64,000 nt of DNA from Gammaproteobacteria bacterium (GCA_026981985.1 JALSHZ010000063.1:1-64000); one strand, 5' to 3'; positions 29,164 to 38,475 are shown, counted from the stretch's first letter. Notes: generated from the letters alone by a model not told the origin. Translations and numbers: made by a program.

Positions 29164-30417
29164 TTAGATCTCGAAAGGATCGAGCTTTTTGGGCATGGTT
29201 TCGTTTTTCATCGTGGCGTATTTAGGCATGCCTTTGTCGTCATAAGCAGGGTAGTCTTCGCCGGAAATCAGCGGGTAGAGATACTCCTTGCAGGCGTCGG
29301 TGATGCCAAAGCCATCTTCGGTGATGAAGTCCTTGGGCATCATTTTTTCGACGTTGGCGACCTCGGACAGCGGGGCTTCGCCAATGCTCCATTTGTACGG
29401 GCTCGATGATTCGCGCACAACGGTGGGCATGATGGAATTCTTGCCTTCGAGTGCTTTTTCGACCGCAGCCTGTCCCAGTGCATAGGCCTGCTCGACGTCA
29501 GACTTCGACGCAAGATGGCGTGCGGCGCGTTGCAGGTAGTCAGCGACGGCCCAGTGGAATTTGTAGCCGAGCGCGTCCTTGATCATGTTGGCGACCACGG
29601 GTGCTGCGCCGCCGAGCTGGGCATGGCCAAAGGAATCGCGTGTGCCTTGTTCAGCGAGGAATTTTCCGTCGGGCCAGTGACAGCCTTCGGACAGCACGAT
29701 CGTGCAGTAGCCGTGTTCTTTGACCTTGGCATCGACGGTGGCGAGGAACTTCTCTTGGTCGAACTCGATCTCCGGGAACAGCGTGACGACCGGAATACCG
29801 TAGTCTTCTACCAGCGCGCCGGCAGCAGCGATCCAGCCTGCGTGACGTCCCATGACCTCGATGACGAAGATCTTGGTAGATGTCTTGGCCATTGAGCGCA
29901 CGTCATACGAGGCTTCCAGTGTGGAGACAGCGATGTATTTTGCGACCGAACCAAAGCCGGGGCAGTTATCGGTGATTGGCAGATCGTTATCGACCGTTTT
30001 GGGTACATGGATCGCCTGGACAGGGAAGCCCATCTTTTCAGACAGCTGGGATACCTTGTAGCAGGTATCGGCCGAATCGCCGCCGCCGTTGTAGAAGAAG
30101 TAGCCGATGTCATAGGCTTTGAAGACTTCGATCAGGCGTTCGTATTCACGCTTGTTGTCTTCCAGGCTCTTGAGCTTGAAGCGGCAGGAGCCAAAGGCGC
30201 CGGAGGGGGTGCTGCGCAGTGCGGCAATGGACTCGTCGGACTCCTGACTGGTGTCGATCATCTCTTCGGTGAGCGCGCCGATGATACCGTTGAGACCGGC
30301 GTAGACGGTACCGATCTTGTCGGGGTGCTTGCGCGCGGTTTCGATAACGCCGCAGGCGGAAGCATTGATAACGGCGGTGACGCCGCCGGATTGTGCATAG
30401 AAAGCATTCTTGGGCAT
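29164..30417 (-). CDS. pfp: 6-phosphofructokinase, probably pyrophosphate-dependent
   Basis: 417 aa from ATG 30417 with AGAGG upstream (the track begins at 30459). Interconverts fructose 6-phosphate and fructose 1,6-bisphosphate. The donor-site loop reads NGGGDSADT, with Asp where ATP enzymes have Gly (GGDGS). The catalytic loop reads PKTVDNDLP, with Lys in the position that favours PPi over ATP. These two residues are the accepted markers of PPi-PFK, which is reversible. MGRHAGWIAA is the conserved substrate loop. Neighbours are sat upstream and hemC downstream, with hppA nearby. In autotrophs such enzymes can replace fructose bisphosphatase. Confidence 0.9.
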   Translation of the reverse strand: MPKNAFYAQSGGVTAVINASACGVIETARKHPDKIGTVYAGLNGIIGALTEEMIDTSQESDESIAALRSTPSGAFGSCRFKLKSLEDNKREYERLIEVFKAYDIGYFFYNGGGDSADTCYKVSQLSEKMGFPVQAIHVPKTVDNDLPITDNCPGFGSVAKYIAVSTLEASYDVRSMAKTSTKIFVIEVMGRHAGWIAAAGALVEDYGIPVVTLFPEIEFDQEKFLATVDAKVKEHGYCTIVLSEGCHWPDGKFLAEQGTRDSFGHAQLGGAAPVVANMIKDALGYKFHWAVADYLQRAARHLASKSDVEQAYALGQAAVEKALEGKNSIMPTVVRESSSPYKWSIGEAPLSEVANVEKMMPKDFITEDGFGITDACKEYLYPLISGEDYPAYDDKGMPKYATMKNETMPKKLDPFEI

Positions 30418-30458
30418 ATTGATACCTCTGAAATTCGGGTGTATGGCAACAAACAGCA

Positions 30459-30485
30459 CGGAGCCAGCACCATGCGCTGGCTCCG
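30459..30485 (-). terminator. Hairpin between sat and pfp
   Basis: A perfect 10-bp stem cggagccagc / gctggctccg with a 7-nt loop in the 81-nt gap. On the minus strand it is followed by GTGCTGTTTGTTG. It may attenuate pfp relative to sat or stabilise sat mRNA. Confidence 0.55.
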
Positions 30486-30498
30486 GTTGTGCTGATGA

Positions 30499-31689
30499 TC
30501 AGCTGTTGAGGCTCTGATAGTAGTCCATCAGGATCTTGGCCACTTCTGGGCGGGAGAACTCTTTTGGCGGGGCGATGCCCTGGCCGAGCATTTCGCGAAC
30601 CTTGGTGCCGGACAGCAGGACGAAGTCTTCCTTGGTGTGATCGGGTGCTTCACACATCATCACCACCTTGTTGAGCTTCTTCGAGTAGGCTGTGTGGTCG
30701 GCACGGAAGATCTCGATATCGAGTGCGCCTTCGGGAACTTCTTCATCGAAGATTGTCTGCGCATCGAAAGCGCCGTAGTAATCGCCAACACCGGCATGGT
30801 CGCGACCGATGATGAAATGGGTTGCGCCCATGTTCTGACGGAACAGGGCATGCAGAACCGCTTCGCGCGGCCCGGCATACAGCATGTCGAAACCGTAACC
30901 AGAGATGATGACGCTGTTGGGCGGGAAGTAGAGTTCGACCATCTTGCGGATAGCGGCATCACGTACATCGGCCGGGATGTCGCCTGGCTTCAGCTTGCCG
31001 AGCAGCATGTGAATGACGAGGCCATCGGCGCCGATGCGATCCATGGCGATATGGCAGAGTTCCTCGTGGGCGAGGTGCATCGGGTTGCGGGTCTGGAAGG
31101 CGACGACCTTGTTCCAGCCACGCTGCTCGATTTCGTTACGGATTTGCACTGCGGTGCGGAAGGTATCGGGAAAATCTTTCTCGAAATAGGAGTAGTTCAA
31201 TACCTGGATCGGGCCGGAGATGGCAAAACGACCGACGGACATGAATGCGGCTACACCGGGGTGCTCCATGTCGGTGGTGCGGTAGACCTTTTCGGCAATG
31301 ACGTTCATGTCGTCATCGGAAAATTCCTCGATGGCTTCCACGTCCATCACGGCCAGTACAGGATGGCCTTCGACGTTGGGGTCACGCAATGCAACGCGCT
31401 TGGCACCTTCGATGGGAGACGGGTCCTCGACCATGTTCAGCACCGGGGTAGGGAAGAACACGCCGGAGGTGGTGTGCATGTTATCGGCGACGTTGAGCGC
31501 GTCGGCGCGGTTCATGTAGCCAGTCAGTGGGTTGAAATAACCACCACCGAGCATGACGGCGTTGCCGGCAGCGGCCGAGCTGATGATGATTGAAGGCAGT
31601 GATTCCGCCTCCTTGGCAAGTGCCTCACGAGCCGCATCGTCGGCGACGTAAAGTGGATTCAGTGTATCGGAGCCATGTGGCTTGATCAT
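30499..31689 (-). CDS. sat: Sulfate adenylyltransferase (ATP sulfurylase), homo-oligomeric type
   Basis: 396 aa from ATG 31689 with GGAGG 6 nt upstream (the track uses TTG 31695). Interconverts ATP + sulfate and APS + PPi. The nucleotide loop QTRNPMHLAHEEL contains the HxxH motif, followed by GKLKPGDIP, then the GRDHAGVGDYYGAFDAQ block, and SGTKVREML. This single-gene Sat differs from CysDN of assimilation. In sulfur oxidisers it runs towards ATP from APS and PPi, the last step of sulfite oxidation. aprAB is not in the window. It leads a sat-pfp-hemC row on the minus strand. Confidence 0.95.
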   Translation of the reverse strand: MIKPHGSDTLNPLYVADDAAREALAKEAESLPSIIISSAAAGNAVMLGGGYFNPLTGYMNRADALNVADNMHTTSGVFFPTPVLNMVEDPSPIEGAKRVALRDPNVEGHPVLAVMDVEAIEEFSDDDMNVIAEKVYRTTDMEHPGVAAFMSVGRFAISGPIQVLNYSYFEKDFPDTFRTAVQIRNEIEQRGWNKVVAFQTRNPMHLAHEELCHIAMDRIGADGLVIHMLLGKLKPGDIPADVRDAAIRKMVELYFPPNSVIISGYGFDMLYAGPREAVLHALFRQNMGATHFIIGRDHAGVGDYYGAFDAQTIFDEEVPEGALDIEIFRADHTAYSKKLNKVVMMCEAPDHTKEDFVLLSGTKVREMLGQGIAPPKEFSRPEVAKILMDYYQSLNS

Positions 31690-31857
31690 GTTCAACCTCC
31701 ATCAGAAATGGCGAAAAAGGAAACGCTTGGCGTTTTCCGACAGCCTGTCGGCCGGCCGCAAAAAGTGCCGTATGCAGAAAAAAAACCCGCGTGATTGTGG
31801 ACGATTTGGCGTTTTATTGCCAGATGAATGGGCTTATCAAGGTATAAGTCTGGCTGA

Positions 31858-32472
31858 TTATGGTTTGGCTGTGTCACCGTCTGCAAAGCGCCTGATCGTA
31901 CGGGCGATCTGGCGGGAAAAGCGTGCCAGCGCCCGACTTTGGGCGGCGACGTAGGCGCTATAGTCCTGCCCCTCGACCGGCTCGCGAATCAGTGTTTGCT
32001 CAGCTGCCAGCTCCTTCCGCCCCTTGCGGCTGAGCAGTTGCCAGCGGGCACGCAACAGCACGTGCTTGCCGAGTTCGCCATCGAAGCGTGAGATACTGAT
32101 ACGCACTTGGTAGTCGGGGCGCAGGCGGCTTTCCCAGGGATAGGTGTAGATCTGGTTGGAACCGAGCAGCACCACGAGGTTATCGGCGAGGATACGCAAA
32201 AAGTCGTCATCGAAACGCCCGGCCCATTGGTGAAAATCAGCGACGTTGATTTTATTGTCATGCTCCCGTGTCACCACTTGCGGGCGTTGCAGCACCTTCG
32301 GGAAGTCGAGCGGGCCTATGCCCACCCGCACCGGCGGGTGCAATCGTTGGCTCGGGTTGTCAGCGATGGTTGCGTTGAGTGCATAGAAATGCGTTGGCGC
32401 TTCATGCACGGCACACGCCGAGACGACGGCGGCCAGCGCGGCAGGTAGTAGTCGTTTCAGTGGGCTTTTCAT
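31858..32472 (-). CDS. pqiC: PqiC-type ABC transport auxiliary lipoprotein
   Basis: 204 aa. Lipoprotein signal with lipobox VVSAC (Cys20), then the PqiC/YmbA domain (HFYALNATIAD, VRVGIGPLDFPKVLQRPQVVTR, WESRLRPDYQVRISISRFDG). It should sit at the outer membrane inner leaflet as partner of the PqiB needle in lipid transfer between the membranes. Its start overlaps the pqiB stop by 4 nt. The 168-nt gap from its 3' end to sat shows only weak hairpins. Confidence 0.9.
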   Translation of the reverse strand: MKSPLKRLLPAALAAVVSACAVHEAPTHFYALNATIADNPSQRLHPPVRVGIGPLDFPKVLQRPQVVTREHDNKINVADFHQWAGRFDDDFLRILADNLVVLLGSNQIYTYPWESRLRPDYQVRISISRFDGELGKHVLLRARWQLLSRKGRKELAAEQTLIREPVEGQDYSAYVAAQSRALARFSRQIARTIRRFADGDTAKP

Positions 32473-34136
32473 GGTGTTTCCAGGCTCTTGCCGTAGAGCA
32501 AGGCATTGGGGTGGCGTTCGAGATAGTCCGTCAGTGCTTCGAAGGAGTTCACGGCTGAAGAGAGCTGGTCGATCAAGCGACGAATGTCATATACCAGCGG
32601 TGAATCCTCGGACAACGTGGTATCGGCGGTGGCGAGGGTCTTCTCAAGTTGCTGTAGCGTACTGGCCACTTGCTGTGACAGTTCCGGCACGCTGCGGTTG
32701 AGCTTGTCGCTGATCTCGTTGGTATTGGCCAGCAATTGCCGCAGGTCGGACATGGCTTGTTTGGATTCGCCCGATGCCAGCATCTGCTTTAGCTCTCGAA
32801 TCGTGACGCTCAGGTCGTTGGCAATCTCCACGAAGGGAATCTCGCCGGCCTTGTCGAGCAGGTCGGTGATGTTGCGGGTGATTTTATCGAGCGCACCTGG
32901 CACGGTGGGAAAAGCGCGGAACGGGCCGTTTTGTGCGATGGTGGCGGCGGGTACGTTGTCGTGGAAATCGAGGTCGACGTAGAGTTGCCCGGTCAGTAGG
33001 TTGCCGGGGGCAAGCTGGGCGCGCAGGCCGCGTTGCACCAGTGTTTCCAGCACCAGCTCGGTGCTGCCGATCTCACCGGTGACGGTGATCAGGTCGGGGT
33101 GCAGGGCGATCAGTACCGGGATCTTCACTTCCAGGCTGCGGTGATCCATCTGCAAGTCGATGTCGATCACTTCACCGACTTTGATGCCGCGAAACTCCAC
33201 TGGTGCATTGATGGCCAGGCCGCGAATCGAGCTGTCGAAATAAAGTACGTAGTATTCGGTCAGCGCCCAGGCCTTGTTCTCGATGCTTTCCCGGTCTGGC
33301 AGCAGGGCAAATCGTTCGCCGCCTTCGGTCGGTGCACCGGCTTCGAGATTGAGCGGTGTATCGACGGCAATGCCGCCGGTCAGTAGCGATGCGAGGGATT
33401 CCAGTCTGGCACTGACACCGTCAGCGGTGAGCTTGAGATCGAAGCCGCTGGCGTTCCAGAAGCGGCTGTTTTTGCGGATCAACTTGTCGTATGGGGCGTT
33501 GATGAAGATATTGATGACCACGGAGCGACCGTCGCTGTCGAGGTGATACCCCGTCACCTCGCCGACCTGTATCTGTCGATAGTAGATACCTGAGCCGATA
33601 TCGAGGGAGCCAAGGCTATCGGCAGTGAGTACATAGCGTTTGCCGTCGGCATCTGACTGCACGGCCACAGCCTCGTCGAGCCCCATGTAATGGCTCATTG
33701 CCGATCCGTCGCCCTTGCCGGGGTCCATTGCGATGTAGATACCGGAGATCAGGGTGTTGAGCCCGGAGATGCCTTTCGGGTTGATGCGCGGGCGAACGAT
33801 CCAGAAGCGAGTCTCATCATTGAGGTGAGTGCCAATCGACTTTTTCAGTTCCACCGTGACTTTGACCCGGCTGAGGTCGTGGTTGAGTTCGATGCGCTTG
33901 ACCTTGCCAACCTCGACATCCTTGTAACGCACCCGGGTTTTGCCCGGCTCCAGCCCTTCGGCATCGGTGAAGCTGATGACAATGGTCGAACCCTTGTCGT
34001 TGAAGGATTTCCAGATCAGCCAACCGCCGATCAGCAGGGCGATGATCGGAACCAGCCAGACCAGTGAAAAACGGTTGTTTTCGCTGATGATAGCTTCGGG
34101 CAGTTGCTCGGGGCCGAGTTCAGTCATTGCAGGCAT
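32469..34136 (-). CDS. pqiB: Intermembrane transport protein PqiB (MCE domains)
   Basis: 555 aa (E. coli 546). One N-terminal TM (FSLVWLVPIIALLIGGWLI) is followed by three MCE/MlaD domains (GSTIVISFTDAEGLEPGKTRVRYKDVEVGKV; a middle one; LAINAPVEFRGIKVGEVIDIDL). A C-terminal coiled-coil segment (IRELKQMLASGESKQAMSDL) builds the periplasmic tube. It overlaps the upstream pqiA half by 17 nt. It forms the tunnel of a lipid transport system between inner and outer membrane. Confidence 0.95.
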   Translation of the reverse strand: MPAMTELGPEQLPEAIISENNRFSLVWLVPIIALLIGGWLIWKSFNDKGSTIVISFTDAEGLEPGKTRVRYKDVEVGKVKRIELNHDLSRVKVTVELKKSIGTHLNDETRFWIVRPRINPKGISGLNTLISGIYIAMDPGKGDGSAMSHYMGLDEAVAVQSDADGKRYVLTADSLGSLDIGSGIYYRQIQVGEVTGYHLDSDGRSVVINIFINAPYDKLIRKNSRFWNASGFDLKLTADGVSARLESLASLLTGGIAVDTPLNLEAGAPTEGGERFALLPDRESIENKAWALTEYYVLYFDSSIRGLAINAPVEFRGIKVGEVIDIDLQMDHRSLEVKIPVLIALHPDLITVTGEIGSTELVLETLVQRGLRAQLAPGNLLTGQLYVDLDFHDNVPAATIAQNGPFRAFPTVPGALDKITRNITDLLDKAGEIPFVEIANDLSVTIRELKQMLASGESKQAMSDLRQLLANTNEISDKLNRSVPELSQQVASTLQQLEKTLATADTTLSEDSPLVYDIRRLIDQLSSAVNSFEALTDYLERHPNALLYGKSLETP

Positions 34137-34740
34137 CCCAGATCAGGCGTGGATCGAAGCGATGGGCAGCAAACATCGTCAGCACGACGACGGCAGCAAA
34201 CGACAGCGAACCAATGCCCGGTTCGATGCTTGCCAGAGAACCGAATTGCACCAGCGCCGCGAGAATGGCGATGACGAAGATATCCACCATCGACCAGCGG
34301 CCAACGAACTCGGTGAGGCGGTACAAGCGGGTGCGATCGACCAGGCGCCAAGTCGATTTGCGCTGTACCGAGATCAGCAAAAAGGCGAGCACCACCATTT
34401 TCAATAGTGGAATGAAGATACTGGCCACGAAAACGATCAGTGCCAGTGGCCACATGCCTTCCTCGATCAGCTGGACAACCCCTTCGAGAATGGTCGCCGG
34501 CTCCCCCTTGCCAAGCCAGACGACACTCATGATCGGATAGACGTTGGCGGGAATGTACAACACGATCGCGGCAATCAGATAGCACCAAGTATCGCGGATA
34601 CTGCCGGGAATGCGGGAATGGATATGCGCGCCACAGCGTGGGCATTCGATCCGTCCATGCGAGTTGGTTGGTCTGCATGCCAGCGCATGACAAACATGGC
34701 AGGAGATCAGCCCCGCCTCGGCTGCGGTCAACGTTTGCAT
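34120..34740 (-). CDS. PqiA-like protein, second half (split PqiA)
   Basis: 206 aa from ATG 34740; a TTG at 34761 is the alternative. A zinc-ribbon-like N-terminus (CHVCHALACRPTNSHGRIECPRCGAHIHSR) precedes four TM segments of the PqiA domain (YIPANVYPIMSVVWLGKGEPATILEGV, WPLALIVFVASIFIPLLKM, VGRWSMVDIFVIAIL). E. coli PqiA has two such domains in one 417-aa chain; here each domain is a separate gene. The stop of the first half lies 13 nt inside this gene, so translation is coupled. Confidence 0.9.
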   Translation of the reverse strand: MQTLTAAEAGLISCHVCHALACRPTNSHGRIECPRCGAHIHSRIPGSIRDTWCYLIAAIVLYIPANVYPIMSVVWLGKGEPATILEGVVQLIEEGMWPLALIVFVASIFIPLLKMVVLAFLLISVQRKSTWRLVDRTRLYRLTEFVGRWSMVDIFVIAILAALVQFGSLASIEPGIGSLSFAAVVVLTMFAAHRFDPRLIWDACND

Positions 34741-35351
34741 TGTCGATCCAGTCGATGCCAAATCAGCTGTGGGTCAAGGGAGATGGAGAGTGCTGCCAGC
34801 ACGACGATCAACAGGCTGAAGGCGTACATCGCCGGGCCCGGAATAACGGTTGCGATGTCCCCCAGTTTCACCACGGCGACGAGTGTGGCAAGCATGAAAA
34901 TCTCCAGCATGCCCCAGGGTTCGGTGCTTTGCAGATAGCGAAATACGTGGATGCTGAAACGTGGCCGCTTACCAAATTTCAGGGGGGCTAGCAAATACAG
35001 TATTGCCAGCAGGCTGAACAGCGGGAAAAGAAATGTCGTGGCGAACACCAGCAGTCCAAGAAAGATGTTGCCCTCTTGCCATAGGATCATGCTGCTCGAC
35101 AACAGGCTGCTGTCCTGCACCCGCCCTTGCGCATTGAGCGCGAGAAATGGGAGCAGGTTGCTGACGAAAAACAGTAGCAGACCGGAAACCGCCAGCGCCA
35201 GACTGCGGTCGAGACTATTACGGCTATAGCGCTGGAGCGTGGCGCCGCAGCGGGCGCAGTTGACCTTGCCAGGGCTGCGAATGGCTGGTAACCGCTGCAG
35301 CAGATCGCAGTCATGGCAGGCAATCAGTGTCGTGTTGTAGGAATTTGTCAT
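34728..35351 (-). CDS. PqiA-like protein, first half (split PqiA)
   Basis: 207 aa from ATG 35351 (the track start at 35390 adds 13 residues; no convincing ribosome site separates the choices). An N-terminal zinc ribbon (ACHDCDLLQRL, then VNCARCGATLQR) is followed by four TM segments (LALAVSGLLLFFVSNLLPFL, GLLVFATTFLFPLFSLLAILYL, PWGMLEIFMLATLVAVVKLG). First gene of the pqi row on the minus strand. Both halves keep intact zinc ribbons, so this is an organised split and not a recent frameshift. Confidence 0.9.
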   Translation of the reverse strand: MTNSYNTTLIACHDCDLLQRLPAIRSPGKVNCARCGATLQRYSRNSLDRSLALAVSGLLLFFVSNLLPFLALNAQGRVQDSSLLSSSMILWQEGNIFLGLLVFATTFLFPLFSLLAILYLLAPLKFGKRPRFSIHVFRYLQSTEPWGMLEIFMLATLVAVVKLGDIATVIPGPAMYAFSLLIVVLAALSISLDPQLIWHRLDRQCKR

Positions 35352-35568
35352 CAGAGACGGTTTATCGGTTGAGGCTTCTGATCGAAGCAAGTATAGCCTG
35401 ATGAGGCAGGAGAACGCGCAGTTGCCCTTGTTTCGCAGTGCCCGCCGAATACTTGCTGCTTGAGTAATACGGCATATTCTAACTTGATGAGATGATGGCG
35501 CCTGCCAAGTAATAATGCTTCAATGAAAACGATTATTAACGGTGTCTGTGAATAATAGGTTCTTGGTT

Positions 35569-36336
35569 ATGAAACAAATGAACGTCATGATTGTCGGAGC
35601 GGCGTTGCTATTGCCCTTGACGAGTGGATCGATAGTGGCAGCGGGTGAGGATGAAAAGCTCGAATTCCCGCCACTGGTGCCTGATGAGGTGATTACTGGC
35701 GAGCTGCCGGCAAGCGCCGCAGTGGCGACTGACGCTGCGGTGGCGCCGACTGTTGTCGCAACCACGCCAGCGCCTGCGGTCGTAGCGCCGGTGGCGGCGC
35801 CGCAGCCACAGCAGGTGCCAGCGCAACAGAATTATTACCAGGGTTATCAGGGCTACCAGGCATATCCCGGATACCAGAATTATCAAAACTACCAGGGCTA
35901 CTACCCCGGCTATTCATCCTATCCTGGTTATGGGTATCCCTATGGCTATGGGCAACCGGGATATGGCTATGGTTATGGTGCGCCGACCCAAGGGTACTAT
36001 GGTTACCGAAGACCTTCCCGAAAGTCCAGCGGCTGGGGTGATATGCCGTGGATGGGCGGTAGCTGGACGGAAGGGCCGTGGAACAATGGCAAGTTCAGCC
36101 GTGGCGACTGGCTCGGTGGTGGGCCTTCGCGCTGGTTCAAGGGCGGAGACTTTCAGGACGGTTTCGCCGACATGTGGGATGACATGATTAACGCACCAGC
36201 TGAAATGGGAACAATGCCAGGAGGCTGGGAATTTCCAACGGTCAGCACCCCCAATCCGGTCGATGTGGGTGAGGAACTGGGTCGTGCGGCGCCAGAATTC
36301 GTTCAGGAAGTGCCGAACATGATTGACATCAAATAG
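35569..36336 (+). CDS. Exported Tyr/Gly/Pro-rich protein, sulfur-globule-protein-like
   Basis: 255 aa from ATG 35569. A signal peptide (MKQMNVMIVGAALLLPLTSG) is followed by an Ala/Pro/Val-rich spacer and then, at about residues 88-150, repeats of the type YQGYQGYQ, YPGYQNYQ and YGYGQPGYGYGYG. The next part has spaced Trp/Gly motifs (MPWMGGSW, EGPWNNGKF, RGDWLGG), and the tail is acidic. Tyr/Gly-rich exported proteins with this composition form the envelope of sulfur globules in purple sulfur bacteria and other sulfur oxidisers. I infer a similar role from composition and from sat nearby; it could instead be another structural surface protein. Single gene, no partner. Confidence 0.6.
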   Translation: MKQMNVMIVGAALLLPLTSGSIVAAGEDEKLEFPPLVPDEVITGELPASAAVATDAAVAPTVVATTPAPAVVAPVAAPQPQQVPAQQNYYQGYQGYQAYPGYQNYQNYQGYYPGYSSYPGYGYPYGYGQPGYGYGYGAPTQGYYGYRRPSRKSSGWGDMPWMGGSWTEGPWNNGKFSRGDWLGGGPSRWFKGGDFQDGFADMWDDMINAPAEMGTMPGGWEFPTVSTPNPVDVGEELGRAAPEFVQEVPNMIDIK

Positions 36337-36358
36337 GGTTTCTCTGTTGTCATCGACC

Positions 36359-36385
36359 GCGAGCGCGTTTTTCTGGAGCGCTCGC
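36359..36385 (+). terminator. Hairpin between the Tyr/Gly-rich gene and rpsB
   Basis: gcgagcgc / gcgctcgc, 8 bp, with an 11-nt T-rich loop and only a weak T run after it. Confidence 0.45.
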
Positions 36386-36393
36386 ATCTTTCA

Positions 36394-36616
36394 TGGTATA
36401 AAGCGCGCCCTCGCATTGTGCGAGAGCAAATTCACACACATGTCGTCACGATTGGCTGGGTGCCGCACAACCAAAAGCGGTTGTCAGTCGGGGCATGTGG
36501 AGGTTTAACCCTATTGAAACAGACAGGCTCCTGGCTCGGACTCATCACGGGGTAGTGAGATGGTCCGGCGAGAAACCCGGGTTGGGGCGGCGTCCGTTTC
36601 GCATTGGAGAAATGTA
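36394..36616 (+). promoter_or_regulatory. rpsB promoter and long leader
   Basis: TGGTATAAAG is an extended -10 (TATAAA at 36397-36402). The transcript would carry a leader of about 205 nt with GC-rich inverted repeats and no convincing ORF. In gammaproteobacteria ribosomal protein S2 represses rpsB-tsf through its leader; this length and position fit that, but I cannot verify the S2-binding fold by eye. Confidence 0.5.
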
Positions 36617-37399
36617 ATGGCAAGAGTAACCATGCGCCAGATGCTGGAAGCTGGTGTTCACTTCGGACACCAGACGCGCTACTGGTGCCCCAAAATGGCC
36701 CCCTACATCTTTGGGTCCCGTAACAAGATTCACATCATCAACCTCGAAAAGACGTTGCCGATGTTCGAGGATGCACTGAACTATGTTGGCAAGCTGGCAT
36801 CCAAGGGCGGCAATATCCTGATCGTTGGCACCAAGCGTTCGGCGCGTGAAGCGGTACACGCGCAAGCAAAGCGTTGTGGCATGCCTTATGTCGACCAGCG
36901 TTGGCTTGGTGGCATGCTGACCAACTTCAAGACTGTCAAGCAATCCATCAATCGGCTCAAGGAGCTGGAGGCGATGGAGAACGATGGCACTTTCGATCGC
37001 CTGAGCAAAAAGGAAGTGCTGATGCGTCGGCGCGAGCTGGCAAAGCTCGAGAAGACCCTGGGCGGCATCAAGGATATGCGCACCATTCCGGATGCGATGT
37101 TTGTTCTCGATGTGGGTTACGAGCGGATCGCGATTTCCGAGGCCCAGAAGCTGGGTATCCCGATCGTTGCGGTCGTCGACACCAATAACTCTCCCGAAGG
37201 TATCGACTATGTGATCCCTGGCAATGACGATGCCATTCGCGCGATCCAGCTGTATGTCACAGCGATCGCCGATGCCATCATCGAAGGCAAGGCCGCAAGC
37301 GCCAATGCTGCTACTGCCCAGGCGCAACCGGTAGAAGCGGAAGCAGCCGCAGAGGCGGACAAAGCGCCGGCTTCTGACGAAGCAGCCTCAGAGGCCTGA
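36617..37399 (+). CDS. rpsB: 30S ribosomal protein S2
   Basis: 260 aa from ATG 36617; the track extends to 36560 without homology. It starts [27 protein letters not shown] and keeps [23 protein letters not shown] and DTNNSP. The C-terminus has an Ala/Glu-rich tail ([20 protein letters not shown]) longer than in E. coli S2 (241 aa), which is common in related bacteria. First gene of the rpsB-tsf-pyrH-frr block. Confidence 0.98.
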   Translation: MARVTMRQMLEAGVHFGHQTRYWCPKMAPYIFGSRNKIHIINLEKTLPMFEDALNYVGKLASKGGNILIVGTKRSAREAVHAQAKRCGMPYVDQRWLGGMLTNFKTVKQSINRLKELEAMENDGTFDRLSKKEVLMRRRELAKLEKTLGGIKDMRTIPDAMFVLDVGYERIAISEAQKLGIPIVAVVDTNNSPEGIDYVIPGNDDAIRAIQLYVTAIADAIIEGKAASANAATAQAQPVEAEAAAEADKAPASDEAASEA

Positions 37400-37416
37400 T
37401 CGAAACGATAGGATAT

Positions 37417-37439
37417 GAGGGGCGCGGACTGCGCCTCTC
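37417..37439 (+). terminator. rpsB-tsf intergenic hairpin
   Basis: gaggggcgc / gcgcctctc, 9 bp with one G-T pair, loop ggact, no T run. It may moderate transcription or processing between rpsB and tsf. Confidence 0.5.
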
Positions 37440-37482
37440 CAATGATGTCTGAATACCTGAATTTAATTGGAGTTTTGTCAAA

Positions 37483-38364
37483 GTGAGCATAACAGCCGCA
37501 ATGGTTAAGGATCTGCGCGAGCGTACTGGCGCGGGTATGATGGAATGCAAAAAGGCGCTGACGGAAGCGGATGGTGATATCGAAAAGGCCATCGAAGCAA
37601 TGCGCAAATCCGGTGCTGCCAAGGCCGTGAAAAAAGCGGGCCGCGTGGCCGCCGAAGGGCAGGTCATCATCAATATTTCCGATGACAAGAAAAATGCCGC
37701 AGTGGTCGAAGTCAACTGCGAAACCGACTTTGTAGGCAAGGATGAGAACTTTATCCGTTTTGCCGAGGAGCTTGGTGCCATTGCCTTGCGTGAAGCTGTA
37801 GAGGATGCAGCGGCACTGTCGGCAACCACCATGGCCAGTGGCCAGACGGTCGAAGAGGCGCGTCAGGAACTGGTCTCCAAGATCGGTGAGAACATCCAGG
37901 TGCGCCGTGTCCAGAAAATGACGGCAAGCGAAGGCGAGTTTGGTTCCTATCGTCATGGTGTGCGCATTGGCGTCGTTGTCGAAGTAGCAGGTGGTGATGA
38001 AGCATTGGCACGGGATATCGCAATGCACATCGCCGCAATCAAGCCTGTCTGCGTCGACGAGTCGGAAGTGCCGGCGGATCTGCTGGAGAAGGAACGCGCG
38101 ATTTTTGCTGCGCAAGCCAAGGAAAGCGGCAAGCCCGACAATATCGTCGAGAAGATGGTAAGCGGGCGGATGAAGAAATATCTCAAGGAAATTACGCTGT
38201 TGGGGCAGCCTTTCGTCAAGAACCCCGATCAGACCATCGAAGCCCTGCTGAAAGACGCTGACGCCAAGGTGTTGCAGTTCACGCGTATGGAAGTGGGCGA
38301 AGGTATCGAGAAAAAGCAGGAAGACTTCGCGGCTGAGGTCATGGCCCAGGTCAAGGGCGGCTGA
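37483..38364 (+). CDS. tsf: Elongation factor Ts
   Basis: Nucleotide-exchange factor for EF-Tu, 293 aa. GTG start, then [26 protein letters not shown] (family signature). The core subdomains carry [16 protein letters not shown], the second repeat and [12 protein letters not shown]. The spacing to rpsB (83 nt) and the strong terminator after the gene fit an rpsB-tsf transcript. A 532-aa antisense frame over this gene is a codon-usage artefact. Confidence 0.98.
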   Translation: MSITAAMVKDLRERTGAGMMECKKALTEADGDIEKAIEAMRKSGAAKAVKKAGRVAAEGQVIINISDDKKNAAVVEVNCETDFVGKDENFIRFAEELGAIALREAVEDAAALSATTMASGQTVEEARQELVSKIGENIQVRRVQKMTASEGEFGSYRHGVRIGVVVEVAGGDEALARDIAMHIAAIKPVCVDESEVPADLLEKERAIFAAQAKESGKPDNIVEKMVSGRMKKYLKEITLLGQPFVKNPDQTIEALLKDADAKVLQFTRMEVGEGIEKKQEDFAAEVMAQVKGG

Positions 38365-38448
38365 GGCAGTCGTGGGTTGCCCGGGACAGTGATTCTTGCA
38401 GGAATGCAACCAGAACCCGTTCTGGTTGTCCAACTGGGCGGGTAATGG

Positions 38449-38475
38449 AAAGGGACATGAGAGTGTCCCTTTTTT
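38449..38475 (+). terminator. Intrinsic terminator after tsf
   Basis: aaagggaca / tgtcccttt with a 6-nt loop and T6. Another inverted repeat (aaccagaa / ttctggtt, 38408-38427) precedes it. Confidence 0.88.
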
